DNA from: Holtermannia corniformis
Taxonomy: Eukaryota > Basidiomycota > Tremellomycetes > Holtermanniales
NCBI GenBank assembly: GCA_001599935.1
Contig: BCIJ01000016.1
Coordinates: 302,108 to 366,107 of the forward strand
Reading direction: 5' to 3'
DNA length: 64,000 nt
Below are positions 34,338 through 44,679 of this stretch, piece by piece. Positions within the stretch are counted from its first letter, which is position 1, and each line of letters starts with the position of its first letter. The translations under genes and the position numbers were made by a program. The notes under the pieces were generated by a model, which was not told the DNA's origin, searched no databases, and saw only the letters and a list, made by a program, of their open reading frames with translations.

Positions 34338-35780
34338 ATGCTGTACGCTGCCGCTCTCGTGGCGATTGTTCACGCTGCGCCTGCGCTCGCCCACCTCGCC
34401 CTGTGGGATCCAAGTGGGTGCTGGGTCGGTTGGGAACTAGGCTGACCCTACAGGTGGTTTCGGCTGGACCGGTGGGTGATCCCGGTCCGACGCTCGCTAA
34501 TGTAAGACGACCCCAATCAATCCGACCTCGTTACCCCGCTCGATCACCTCCCTTTCGACCAGTGGTGGTTCCACGGCAAGATTGACTCTCCGCCCGCGGA
34601 TGGTGTCTTTATGGAGCTCCCAGCGGGTGGGAGCTACAACGGGCAGATTGCCTGCAACAGTGCGTTGGTAGGGTGGGAATCGTGCTGACGCCGCAGAGGC
34701 TCTGACAAAGTATGGCCAGAACCCGTCGCAGCAAAGCGGCCTCTATGCGTGCGACGGCGATGGCGACCAGGGCGGCATTGGCGGTAAGTCTCTAGGCAAC
34801 GACAAGGCTGACCCCAGCCATGCACACGTCGGACAAGTGGCAGGCGCCCAACCCGGTCGATGTCAAAGGCACCGGCCTTTCGATCGCTTGTGAGTCGAGC
34901 TCGCGTGATGGCGCTGACCGCAGACAAATCCGATCCCCACGCCGTCCAGCCGGAAGACTTTACCGTCATTTCCACGAGCTGGTCCAGCCCGTGGTTCAAA
35001 AATGTCGAGTACAAGATTCCGAGCGATCTGCCTGCTTGGTGCGTTGAACTCTCGAGGCGTGGCTGACGTCAGTCCCGACGGCGGCTGCATTTGCATGTGG
35101 GGTTGGAGTAAGTCCTACTCATACGAACCCGCTGACGCCAGTCCACTCGGCCGACGCGGGCAGCGAGCAAAACTACGTCTTGATGTATCGATGCAAGGTC
35201 ACCGGCGCGACCGAGACGAGGGCTCTTCCTCAAGGTAGGTCGGTGTCTCGTGACCGCGCTGACCCGCAGCCAAAACCGCCAACAAGTGCCACTATCCCAC
35301 CGACACGAGCAACTGCACCGTCGGCGCGAAACAGCCCCACTTTTGGTACCAGCTCGACCACAACAACAACTTTCAGGGCACCTATGACCCGCCGTTTTGT
35401 ACGTGTTGTTGCGCTGGGCTTGGCTGACGTCAGACAACGGCGAGTATGGGTTCATGGACGGTGCTCAGACGGATCTATTTGCGGGTGTTGCCGGCGCAAC
35501 CGTAGCGCCTTCGACAGCGCCTGCAGCTGTAGAGACGGGTGCGACGACCATCAGCTTGGCCTCTACCAGCACTGCCACCTCCAGCACCTCCACAAGTGCC
35601 GCCACCTCGACCACCGCCGCCGCCTCCGTCCCCTCTGCCGGCAAGTGCGCCCGCCGCAAACGCGCCCTCGGCCGCCTCTCCGACCCCGAGATCCGCCGCA
35701 GGCACGACCGTCGCGCTTTGAAACGAGCGTTGAGCAAGCGCACGCGCGAGAGGGCGTGGGCGAGCCGTGAGTCCAAGTAA
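34338..35780 (+). CDS. Secreted AA14-like protein (putative LPMO)
   Basis: Signal peptide MLYAAALVAIVHAAPALA would be cut before His19, leaving a mature N-terminus HLALWDPSGFGW. An N-terminal His is the hallmark of the copper histidine brace. DHLPFDQWWFHG, GVFMELPAGGSYNGQIACNKALTKYG and KNVEYKIP follow the basidiomycete AA14 pattern as I recall it; AA14 enzymes cleave xylan on cellulose. Nine introns of 34-45 nt were joined in frame. The catalytic-size part ends near GAQTDLFAG, followed by a Ser/Thr/Ala-rich linker and an unusual very basic tail of about 45 residues with many Arg and Lys, ending at 35,780. There is no GPI signal. Activity is inference; the fold and N-terminal His are the evidence. 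Confidence 0.7.
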
Positions 35781-36231
35781 TCGGCTGCTTGTCTTTCTTG
35801 TTTTTCTTGGATCCGTTGTGCTCTTGATGGGCGTTTTGGTTGTTAATTCGGCTTATGCAGTGCATGCTAGTGTTGCGTTGATTCGAGCTCTGCGTTGCCT
35901 GTTTTCAATGGGAAAAGTGGTCTACAATCTCTAATTGTGTTTACGTGGCTCTCTGGCGATCCTCGTTTGACGTCCTTAGGTCAGCTTGGCAAGCTATCAA
36001 CAGCGTTAGCTCCGTCCGCGCGCTACGTCGCTCTGTGGCTGCTAGCGCTGGAAACGCCGTCACGCTCGAGCAGAATTTGAACTTGGATCATATACATCAC
36101 GGCCTGACATGGCTATCCCAACGTGGGTTCCCGCCAGACAAGAAGAGCGCGGCTGTTTCCCTGAAACCACCACCGCCAGAAGACTGTCCCATTTTCATTT
36201 GGAAGCGGGAGTGGCTTCGTGCCCGACAATG
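35781..36231. other. Intergenic region
   Basis: Marks the left border of the accessory block. No supported gene, repeat or RNA. Confidence 0.4.
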
Positions 36232-36465
36232 TCAAGCGGGATGAGTAGGCGGAGCGTCAGGGGTGTTGTAAGGGTCAGGATTCAGAGCTGGCTTCTGGGC
36301 GATGAAACCGCGGCCGGTGTGCAAGAAGCTGGAAAGCTTGTCAGTGTGGGCTGAGGTCAAGGTTTGCGCGAATTCGTATGCCACCTCGTCAAGCGCCTCG
36401 CCGACGGCAATTGAACCAAAGAAAGCACTACAGCGGATGAACGCCTTCATAAACGATGTGAACAC
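36232..36465 (-). CDS. Short ORF downstream of PPQPP-family gene
   Basis: A 77-codon frame (FTSFMKAFIRCSAFFGSIAVGEALDEV, then AHTDKLSSFLHTGRGF) with protein-like composition begins right at the stop of the neighbouring gene, in another frame, without an in-frame ATG before an internal Met. It may be a remnant exon or a small gene. Function unknown. Confidence 0.25.
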   Translation of the reverse strand: MFTSFMKAFIRCSAFFGSIAVGEALDEVAYEFAQTLTSAHTDKLSSFLHTGRGFIAQKPALNPDPYNTPDAPPTHPA

Positions 36466-37140
36466 TATGGATCCGTTGTGCGCCTCCAGAATGAGCGCAC
36501 CGTGCCGTCAGGGCCGAATCCCATCACCTCATCGTAGTCCTCGCCAGGCTGACCGGGCGCGAGCTGCGGTCCTGAGGTGACACCGCGGTCGCGTTGGCGC
36601 GCTGTCAAATCGGTAGACGAACGACCCCTCTTCATCACACTGGTGCTAGTGTGCGCAGAGGATCTCAGTGACGATTCGGACTTCCTCTTCATGGGTACAA
36701 AGGAAGCCGTTTTGGTCTGAGAGCTTGAGGATGGCGTACCCGGATTCGACAGGGTCGCTTTGCCTGATGGTGACACTGCCGGCGCTTCCAAAATGTGAGC
36801 TAACAAGCCGGTCATCGTAGCAATCAACGGACCGGGTAGCTGCACGGCTGTGGTCACTGCGACTTGAACCGGGAGCGACGCAGGGCGTGTGGGAACCCGC
36901 GCCTGAGCTTCAACGGACGGGACCTGCTGAAACTTCTTGGCCATTTTGATCGTCTTGAGCGCCAGTTGATCGGCTGTGAACTGCCGGAGGATAACCGCGA
37001 GCTCTGCCGTGCTTCGATGCACATAGACGGGGGGTTGAGGTGGAAACCATGACGGAAGCGGACCCACTGCAGGTGTAAGCATGACAGCTTGTTGCTACCC
37101 GCAACTACTCACCAGGGATGTGACGGTACCACCGCCCGAC
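36465..37140 (-). CDS. PPQPP-family protein, copy 1 (5' end unresolved)
   Basis: The main frame ends at 36,465. An intron (GTGAGT donor near 37,115, CTGCAG acceptor at about 37,068) joins an upstream piece in phase to VGPLPSWFPPQPPVYVHRS. Then TAELAVILRQFTADQLALKTIKMAKKFQQVP, a Ser/Lys-rich nuclear-looking linker (MKRKSESSLRSS, MKRGRSSTD) and a C-terminal motif EDYDEVMGFGPDGTVRSFW. The FPPQPPxY segment, the following helix and the VMGFGPxGTVxxxW end are shared with the gene at 43.4-44.7 kb, defining a family I do not recognise. The N-terminal domain found in copy 2 is not seen upstream here, so this copy may be truncated. Confidence 0.5.
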
Positions 37141-37380
37141 GGGTGATGAAGCGCGAAGAGGAAGATGTCGAAATGGTCGTGATCGTTACATGACGAGCGC
37201 GCGCTGCTCTGCGGCGCGGCGCGACGCGGATTTGCTAACTACGGGGCGCATCTAGAGTTGCGGGCTCAATTCCGACAGCTGGCACGTGAAAGGAATCGTC
37301 ACGTGAGGTAGCGACGCGGCTCGCTCCTAAAAGTAGACGTCGATCGGGAGCGACCCATGCAACCATGGATGGCGACCCAA
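37141..37380. promoter_or_regulatory. Upstream region with two CACGTG boxes
   Basis: CACGTG at 37,283-37,288 and 37,300-37,305 (17 bp apart). No other feature seen. Confidence 0.4.
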
Positions 37381-37565
37381 AGGCAGGCGGTGTGTGAGCG
37401 GCGGCAGACAATAGGAAGAAGGAGAAGATCGTGGGTGAACCTTTGAGTATGCAGAGCTGCCATCAAACCTGACAAGCAAATCGAGCTGGCTCGAAGCGGG
37501 CCAAAAATGCCACAAGCCGCAGGCGGCTAGCAAAGTCCTAGCGCCTCGCTAACTCATGTTTGACA

Positions 37566-37741
37566 TCCATCACTTGACGCGACCATGACCCAGATGGCAC
37601 AGAAGCTCGAAAGCTTGAAGCCCTTCTTGCTTCCTATCTCATGGACACCATCAACGGCTGTACCATCACCATGTTTTGGGAAGTCCTACAAGTCGGATGA
37701 GCGCTTTGTCTGAGTCACATGCAGACAACCCATGCTGTGTC
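37566..37741 (+). pseudogene. PLD-family gene fragment
   Basis: Reads LEALLASYLMDTINGCTITMFWEV, equivalent to the NGLLASHLIDAINGCAVAVYWES segment of the family member at 47.1-49.1 kb. A few codons later a TGA and the relic of an intron follow. Flanking exons are absent. Almost identical DNA stands in the right arm. Confidence 0.7.
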
Positions 37742-37797
37742 AACGTTGGGGTTCCAGTTGGCTTCCCAGCAAAAAGCACATGCAAAAAGATAATACA

Positions 37798-37890
37798 ATC
37801 CCACACCAGGAGTCGAACCTGGGCCACAAGAAAGGTGCGTGTAGGGTGCGTCCATCAGAATCTTGTGTCATACCGTTAGACCATGCGGGA
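37798..37890 (-). tRNA. tRNA-Gln (anticodon CTG) with intron
   Basis: The minus strand folds as a cloverleaf: acceptor TCCCGCA with TGTGGGA, D arm GTCTAACGGTATGAC, anticodon stem CAAGA with TCTTG, T arm CCAGG-TTCGACT-CCTGG. Positions 32-37 read TT-CTG-A, giving anticodon CTG. An intron of about 24 nt follows position 37. The body otherwise resembles fungal tRNA-Glu. A second copy with a different intron sequence lies at 45,603. Confidence 0.8.
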
Positions 37891-38870
37891 CTGGTCTAAT
37901 GACAACAAGAAGTTGTTAATCATCATATAGTCAATTACGTTGATTGGGTGCTCGAAGAAACAACAACACCTATATTACTGTATTTTCCCGACGCAGTGCG
38001 CTGGTCAACCGTACGTGGCGTATGGTTGGGTATCAGAGCCTCTCAGAGACATACCTAGTGATAAACCATCACATGATGCGTCAGAAGAAGCTGAGAGCGC
38101 TCGAAAGGGTCGGCACACCCTAGGGCTGGCACATCGCTTGTCGACGACGCAGGGGAAGAGCCGAGCTTCAAGCTTGCGATTGATTCGGCTGGACGAAACT
38201 GCCCCAAAGGGTGACGAATCACGCTAGCACGCACCTAGCGTCTCTCGACCGCGCATCGTGCTCTTGAGCAACAGGAGCATTCAGAAGTCGAGTAATGTAG
38301 TCGTGACGAGATACGCAACCTCACCAGACGTTCACCGGCTAGTAGACGGGTGGCTCTGACACACAGGCTGACAGCGCTGAGAGACGTATCCAAACGGCAA
38401 AGTGCGTCAGAGAAGTGAGTCGTCCATGTCGCTGTGATACTGCTCACGGCTGGTATCATCATAGCGTCGAGTTTGAGACATATGGTTTGCGACGCTGAGG
38501 GGTGAGAAGGACAGCAGCCGACGGAAATGAAGGAGCAGACAAGACCTGAGCGCACGAAGAGCCAAGTCACAGCTCGAGGCAGGCCGAATGAGTCGGTCGT
38601 GGTCAAGGGCGTTGGTAGCGTTGCCTCTGGCAAAGGTATGTTCATGCGGGCTCCGGTCGCATCTGGGTCCCATCGTGGAGCGCGACACACGGTGGCACGG
38701 AGTCGGGTGTATACTGACGCTGGTCGCAGCTACGCGTGTGAACCATACGGAAATCAGAGCGGTGTTTTACCCGTTTCTCGCCGTCGACCTTTCCCTCTTC
38801 ATCCCCGGAACCTCGCCCTTATTACCGCCCTTCCGCCCTCGTCCTCCGCCAACCCTTCACAGACCTCCCC
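37891..38870. other. Intergenic accessory DNA
   Basis: Open frames exist on both strands (for example minus 38,690-38,235), but none has consistent protein-like composition or splice logic. A C/T-rich tract at 38,780-38,870 looks like the promoter of the small gene that follows. Confidence 0.35.
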
Positions 38871-39386
38871 ATGGCCCGCCCAGAACGCACCCACCCGCAC
38901 AACACTGGCATCACACTGACCGCTCCGGATCACCTACTTTTCCTCATTGGCCACTACCGAGCGGGACAGGCGGTTGCGGCCTGTCCCGCTCCTGCGCGCA
39001 TTGAGTCAGCAAAAGAGGGACTGGAGTATCGATGAGATCGGTAGTGAGATCAAGGCAGCGCGGCCGGTTGTAAGTGGATTGCCGGTTGGAGGGCCGCTCG
39101 GGCTCCGTGAAGATGTGCCTCCGAATGATAATGAGCTTTAAAGAAGGCGATTGCGCTCCCGGCGGCTGAACGACCCTCGACGACGAATAATCCGCGAGTC
39201 GGTCTCGAGTACCATCGCACCCACCACAAACCTTTCCCAACCACTGCACATGTAAAGCCAAGATCCAGTAACAGTCCGCTGTCGAAGCCCAAGCCACCCT
39301 CCAAGGGCTCAAAACCGGTGACAAATTCTCAACCACGCGGAGACGCCCTTCCTCAGCCTCCGATTCGAGCCCTTGACAGTATCTAA
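38871..39386 (+). CDS. Small basic protein, possibly DNA-binding
   Basis: ATG 38,871 after a C/T-rich leader. Exons 38,871-38,972, 39,010-39,069 and 39,144-39,386 are all phase 0; introns of 37 nt (GTTGCG...GTCAG) and 74 nt (GTAAGT...AAAG). The product is 134 aa. The first 55 residues (TAPDHLLFLIGHYRAGQ, then KRDWSIDEIGSEIKAA) have a spacing reminiscent of a Myb/SANT-type helix-turn-helix, where W and I pack the core; this is a weak resemblance. The rest is basic, Ser/Pro/Lys-rich. It stands alone between repeat arms. The joins are my reconstruction. Confidence 0.5.
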
Positions 39387-40213
39387 GAGGGTACACGAGC
39401 GTCAACGCCAACGTTGAACAAGAAGCGCGCACAACGTCGCCGCGGGCGCACCGGCGGCCTGGATTCGGGAGGCGCCGTCAGGTTTCATGCGTCAGGAAGC
39501 TTTTCGATCGGGGAAGGACGGAATCGAAGTACGTATCTTTCATCTTGCGTTGCGTTGAAAGCAGAGGCGATTGCGGCTCGCCCCATGTGCTTGTGCAGGT
39601 CTCGCATAGGTCTCGCAGATATCTGTCGAGGTTGGCAGACGGCGGACTCGGAGACAAGGCCGCCGCGTGTATGGCGCGAGTCCGGGCTCGAGGGGTGTAT
39701 CATATGCGCTCGCATCTTTCGGGTCGTCGTCAATATGAATGCACTTTCAAACGACACCAAGTACGCCTCCGCACATTCAACGCACTTCAGGGCTGCCTTC
39801 TTCAGGAGGACTTGTCATGACTTTCTGGGATCGAATCGCATCGAAGCCAACGGGCGAGCGAGACGTCGAGTACGTCTACGTTGGGGAATCCATCGGCCTG
39901 GGAGAATTCGTCCTGACGGACGGCGTGTATTCTTTCCTGCAGTACTTATTGCAACGAGCACTAGCGATTCCACCCCAGGCGCCGGCGCTTGCCGTTGTTA
40001 TGGGGTCTGTCCTCCGCCTCGGCCTGTCATCCTCTTCCTGCGCAAAGTGAGTTGCGTTTTCTCACATGGGCTGGGAAGCCGTGACTGCCATGCGGGGCCG
40101 GAGCTCAAGAGGTCCCAAGGAGGTGGGCGCGACTAAGGCCGCGACCATTGACTTCGGTTGCCTGCCAGTGTGACCCTCTTACACACGTGTGCTCCAGTGT
40201 CGATGAAGAAGTC
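39387..40213 (+). other. Coding-like region of unresolved structure
   Basis: Two overlapping plus frames look protein-like in parts: 39,414-40,136, with GCIICARIFRVVVNMNALSND and a following AHSTHF that together space like a C2H2 finger; and 39,830-40,050, with VEYVYVGESIGLGEFVLTDG. They are probably exons of one Cys-containing gene that may continue into 40,214-40,630. I could not fix start or junctions. Confidence 0.35.
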
Positions 40214-40630
40214 ATGCTGTGCAATCGGTGTCCAAGATGCGCACAAGAAAGTCCGAGATGGGGAGACAGTGTATACTGGTAAGCTTGCGACGGGTGGCGA
40301 AGGTCTGTCGACCAACGTGACAGGCGTGTGAAGCAAGCCTTCTTCACGCAGTGCATACAAACGGCTGCGATCGTGTTGCAGCAGCTCCTGGGCAGCTCCA
40401 CTCTATATCCATTCCTATCGGAAGATTCGTGGTATAATCCTGCGTCTGAACGCTGTAAATGCTCGCTAGCTGCCAAGCGCCTGCACTGGGAACAAATTCT
40501 TCAACCTGACGATCCAGGGCACTTGACGGTAAAGTACCACGAGAGATGGCGCACACACATCGCACCGCGCGTCGTCGAAACCAACCGTGCGCCGCTCGTG
40601 CACTGCTGGAAAGTGACCGAGCGAAAGTGA
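40214..40630 (+). CDS. Small Cys-rich protein
   Basis: From ATG 40,214 (MLCNRCPRCAQESPRW) the frame crosses a 45-nt intron (40,279-40,323, GTAAGC donor, CAG acceptor; junction codon TG|G) and continues through QAFFTQCIQTAAIVLQQLL, ERCKCSLAAKRLHW and VKYHERWRTHIAPRVV to a TGA at 40,628-40,630. The N-terminal CxxCxxC and the later CxC could bind zinc. The RxWRxHI...NRAPLVHCW end resembles REWGRWEAII...KAPRFRWF of the ORF at 43.6-43.9 kb, suggesting a family. It may have further 5' exons. Confidence 0.45.
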
Positions 40631-40696
40631 CCGAGCGCGTGCCTGGGGCGAGAAGCACAGCTGTGTGTTGACCGTTAGGACTCTTTCGCCAACAGC

Positions 40697-43287
40697 TTGC
40701 CTGCTGTCAGGCTTTCACCCTCGGTCGCTTGTCCTCCCGTCACTCCTCCACCTTTCAAGTATCACGACAGTCACCCGGATTTGTACTTTGGTAAGGTGGG
40801 CAAAGAGAAGGATCCTCGAGGGGATTCCGCACGAGCGTCTTCCGCGACGCGTCAAAGGCCCCCAGGGCGTCGACCATTCTCCCAGACTGTACTGCCCGTC
40901 ACAGCAAATGCCCAACCTCTTCATCCCCCTCGCATCGGGCTTGCCCGTTTCTGTCCCGATGGCGAGCCGGTCACGCTTGAGCAGCTGCACGGTCCATATT
41001 CCGGGGACGATGTCGAGATTTGGCGGAGCGAGCGTGAGTTCGTTGGCATGGAGCAGGTTCCACTACCAAGTGTGGAGGAATTGGAGGCGGCAGCCAGTGC
41101 GCGAGGGACGGATACTACAGGCGAACCCATCAGCTTGAAGGATATGATCAAGGGCGCGAGTTTGATCCACACGGCGCAACTGTTTGCAGACGTCGCTGCC
41201 GAGCAGGAGCAGGAAGTCTTCCGCAATCCCATGTGGCAAGCATTCTGGAACAGTCCACTCGATTTCTGTCGCGACCGCTGCGAGACCGTGCGTTCGAATT
41301 CCGACGTCATCGCAAGCATCCGCGCAAAAGGCTTCACCCATGTCCTACAATCTCCATACAGCGATAGCTTGTGCCACAATCGCCGGCCATTCCCCGCTCC
41401 CCCCATCCTGCAGATCTCGGATGAGGATCTGGTATATGCACATGCATGGCAGACCTCACCCGGGCCAACATACGAGCAGACTCCTGCTGGGACGCAGGGC
41501 TGTATTGTCGAGCACATCCTCGACACGATCAACGGCGCAGGCGTTGAGGTTCTGTGGCAGAGTCCGGTCGTTGGGTGAGCTTTTTTGCATCTTCCTTTCC
41601 GCGCTGATCATGGTCAGAACGGACGCGCTTAGCTACGTGATCCCTTCGCTCGCGGAATTCTTCGGCAGGGGCGGTGTCATGTACCTACAGGTAGACGAGG
41701 CAGTAAGTGCCGGGGAGGACCCGCTAACGCGGAGCCTTTGGGAGATTCGGCTGACAACTGAAGTGCGGGATGGCCAAGCGCGGCAAAATACTCGAGGCTT
41801 GGCGTTCCTAGGTTGAACACATGGGAGGGTCAGTCACCTGCATGATACCGCGCGAATGAGCTCTGCTGAAAGTCAAAGTCATCTACTCGTTGGTTTCAGC
41901 CGGAACACCACTAGCCTCGCCGGACATTGCCATCAAAAGGTACAGGTGTACGACATCAACGGGTCGTTTTGCACTCTGACTACGTCTGCAAACCTCACCT
42001 CGAGTGCACTTGGTGTGTCATACCTTTTCAGACAATCCTTGATCTAATGTCCCGAAGGCATTCCCGGCGTACTAGCGCGAACGAAAGCTAGCACGGCCGA
42101 TCCGACCGCATCTCCGCCATCTCCGGATCCTGCAGGCGCTCATGCGGACACTCGTTCGACGGCTGCTACCCGTCCATTGCCAGCCGTTGCTACAGAGGCA
42201 GTCGCTTGGACCTGGGACGTCGACTACGAGCAGAGTCCCGGTTCTCGGGTTGGGCGCACCGCCCAAATCCTCGACGCGTTCCAAATGCGGATGCACGATG
42301 AGTACGCAGAGGGCAGGTGGACATTGCCGCTGCCTGTACTTCATGCAGGTGTGTACCATGGGCGAATGCACAAGCACTGACAAGTAGACTCTCACACGCT
42401 TGCCGGGGCGTTGCGCAAGACGGCCATGGCGACTGCACTCAATGTTGCAGTACATGATGACGAACTGGACACGCTACTGCATTCGGCGCGCGAGATGGCC
42501 AAGGAGCTGCTGGTTGCACCCGAACGGGCACAACGGGCCGTGACAGCCCCTGGCGCTGGGTGGTCGAGTACTTTGCTGCACGCCCAACCGACTGTGACAC
42601 CGACGGCGGTGGATCGAGCCTACGCTCAACACTTCCGTGACGCCGTACTTCATATCCAATACCAGATGGCTATGGGTGGGCTTGCGACTCGTTTGTAAGG
42701 CGATATGGTGAGTGTGGTGGAGGCATCTGTGCTGGCTGCAAAATCCGAATCCCTGACTACAACAAAACAGCCAATCGAGGGTTCCGATGACGATGCGATA
42801 GAAGTTGAAGACGACCGAGAGCTGGCGCGAATCCGGCGGGAAGCGCTCAAGAGCGAACTGTGCGAGTACGAGGTTGTCAAAGGTATCCTGCTCGATGAGT
42901 CACAGTAACAACAAGCGGGCATTATGCATACGTGTTGTACGTCGATCTGTTGCAGAAATGCTGAAGCATCCCTCGCCCTGGCATACATTGCGACGTACTA
43001 AATGTTTGCGAGGCTGGATCCTACATACTTCTGCTTCATCGTCCGCACGACCATCTCACTCATTCGTCACTCATGCTCGTCCGAATTGGAATCGAGGGAA
43101 ACCGTACTTGGCCCCACGTTGCATCTGCAGACGCGGACGAAGCAGCTGCAGCGGGATCCGCCGCTTGGCACGCGAAGGTAGAGCAGAGGTGGCTGCGTGG
43201 GACCGCGCCTTGTGCCTCAAGCTACCGACCGCGCAGCTGTCGTTTTACTTGTCGTTGATCAACACTCTTTCAGATGACGAAGAATGA
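40697..43287 (+). CDS. PLD-fold protein, copy 1 (in-frame stop)
   Basis: Paralogue of the gene at 47.1-49.1 kb. An N-terminal domain with EVFRNPMWQAFWNSPLDFCR and VLQSPYSDS leads to a PLD-like core: VEHILDTINGAGVEVLWQSP, ALSYVIPSLAEFFGRGGVMYLQVDEA, then an HxKx4D motif (H at 41,931, K 41,937, D 41,952) followed by NGSFCTLTTSANLTSSALG, the phospholipase-D superfamily active-site pattern. Introns at 41,576-41,622, 41,702-41,763, 41,829-41,878 and about 42,015-42,058. A TAG at 41,809-41,811 lies in frame in the exon before the HKD exon; the frames on both sides are open, so the copy is either freshly inactivated or uses unseen splicing. The C-terminal end (RAEVAAWDRALCLKLP, to 43,287) lies beyond a stop at 42,698, and its link is unresolved. 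The start is also uncertain. Confidence 0.6.
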
Positions 43288-43455
43288 TTGGCGACGTGTG
43301 CGACACCCAGGTAGAAACGGGTTGCCTGTTGGTGCGAGTGGCCAGAGCCAGTCTTTGATGCCGTTGTCACCCGATCCCTGTGGTCGTAGCAGAAAAGCAA
43401 GGATTCAAGCAATATGCATTCATGATCATGCCGATCTACAACCGTGCCAGCGAGA

Positions 43456-44679
43456 TCACCTCTCCTCGTCCTCGCGCACCCAATACCGGTGTACCGTACC
43501 GCCCGGCCCGAACCCCATGACCATGACATAGTCCGCGGACCGGGCTGATCGGGTAGGAGTTGCGGCTCCGAGTGCGCCGGAGTGTCGGTTCTGAGGCCTG
43601 GTCTTAGCAGCAATCCCTGACTTTGTCGAGCACCTGCTGGAGGTCCATGGCCTGGTGGCAGTCAAGGACTCTGGTGACAACACGATTGGGGACGCCGGAA
43701 CCGGGGCAACGATCGTTCAGTACTGTGGCGTATGTCGACGTTGGAGCATTGGCCCTCGTGCGCAAGACGCGCATGCCTCCATGCATCTGCTCGAGGTGGA
43801 GCGCTACACGAGCGACCCCTCTTCCTGTCGGACCGACTTCAAAAGGGAATGGGGACGATGGGAGGCGATCATCTCGGCACGCTGTATGGGGTGTCTTACC
43901 GACAAGACCAAAGCGCCCCGGTTCAGATGGTTTCAGTGAGTGGACTGGTGACTGAAGCGCGACGCGCTTACTCGGGCCGGAACGCGGCGAGCGACGACGT
44001 TTGTTAGAGGTAGAAGGAACTGACGAGGGCGGAGTAGACTCTGCATTTACGTGAGCGGTGAGAGCTGTATGGCTTCAAGGGCCGCACCTTGGTCTTGAAT
44101 CTCCCGACGCCCTAGGCAGACAGGTTTCGGCAGCGGCCGGGCCGCTGCGCGCGATATTGCAGCTTTCGATGGCTGCTGCTTGAATGTCTTGGCTCTGCTT
44201 ACCTCGTCGTGCGCAGACTTGTCGGCCAAATACCGTTCATGCACGATTACAAGCTCCGGCTTGGACATGTGATGATACGTGGGTGGTTGGGGAGGGAACC
44301 CTGTCGGCAGGGCGCCATCTGTGAGCGTCAGCGTTTCATCGAGATGGGCCAGTCACTGACCTGAGTGTAGTTTGTCATGGTGTTGCTTCCACCACTTGTC
44401 CATCATGCGTGACAGTCGTCCGCTGTGACCGTCTGTCGCTGTGTACAAATCCAGCTCTCGCTGGAAAACTTGTTTGAACTGCCAGCTGAGCAACGGCACA
44501 CCGTTCGAACGCGTTTGGCAGACACGAGCGAAGTTCTGGATGAGTGGATCCCAAAACCTAACATGCCGATGTGTCTGCGCCCATTGAAAGGACCGTAAGC
44601 TAGCTCGGACGCCCTCGATGGTGAGCAAAGGGCTAGGGCCGGCATGCGAGAATTTGGACACTCTTGGCGGCCTCGACAT
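43456..44679 (-). CDS. PPQPP-family protein, copy 2
   Basis: ATG 44,679 (MSRPPRVSKFSHAG). Exon 1 encodes a helical domain with SLRSFQWAQTHRHVRFWDPL, LLSWQFKQVFQRELDLY and MMDKWWKQHHDKLHS. A 43-nt intron (about 44,357-44,315) leads to DGALPTGFPPQPPTYHHM and ERYLADKSAHDEVSRAKTF, matching copy 1. A basic Ser-rich piece at about 44,040-43,925 (NKRRRSPRSGPSKRV) and the final exon from about 43,602 (ending ADYVMVMGFGPGGTVHRYW, stop 43,456) match copy 1 in order. Between these two pieces lies about 330 bp carrying the plus-strand Cys-rich ORF, so either an unusually long intron or an insertion separates them. Function unknown; composition suggests a nuclear protein. Confidence 0.5.
43592..43939 (+). 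CDS. C2H2-like Cys-rich ORF, antisense to PPQPP copy 2 (partial)
   Basis: Open from an acceptor-like AG at about 43,611 to the TGA at 43,937. It reads DFVEHLLEVHGLV, then IVQYCGVCRRW...AHASMHLLEVERY, spaced as a C2H2 finger (CxxC, 16 residues, HxxxH). The repeated HLLEV(H/E) hints at a second, upstream finger whose cysteines are missing. It ends in REWGRWEAIISARCMGC and KAPRFRWF. There is no in-frame ATG, so the 5' end is unresolved or lost. Confidence 0.4.

Larger units (their letters stand above)
37390..37890. repeat. Left arm of large inverted duplication
   Basis: This stretch matches the reverse complement of 45,603-46,600: the tRNA-Gln, the adjoining GGGAAGCC...GGTTCC block, the PLD-family fragment and the CTAACTCATG block upstream occur in the same order. 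The right arm holds about 580 bp more (45,747-46,327), missing here. Similarity by eye is about 90% or more in the best blocks. Confidence 0.8.

Noticed and set aside
37798..37890. Reading the tRNA as tRNA-Glu(TTC)
   Set aside because: The body resembles tRNA-Glu, but with the CAAGA/TCTTG stem fixed the residue before the anticodon is T33 and the triplet is CTG. TTC would need A at position 33.
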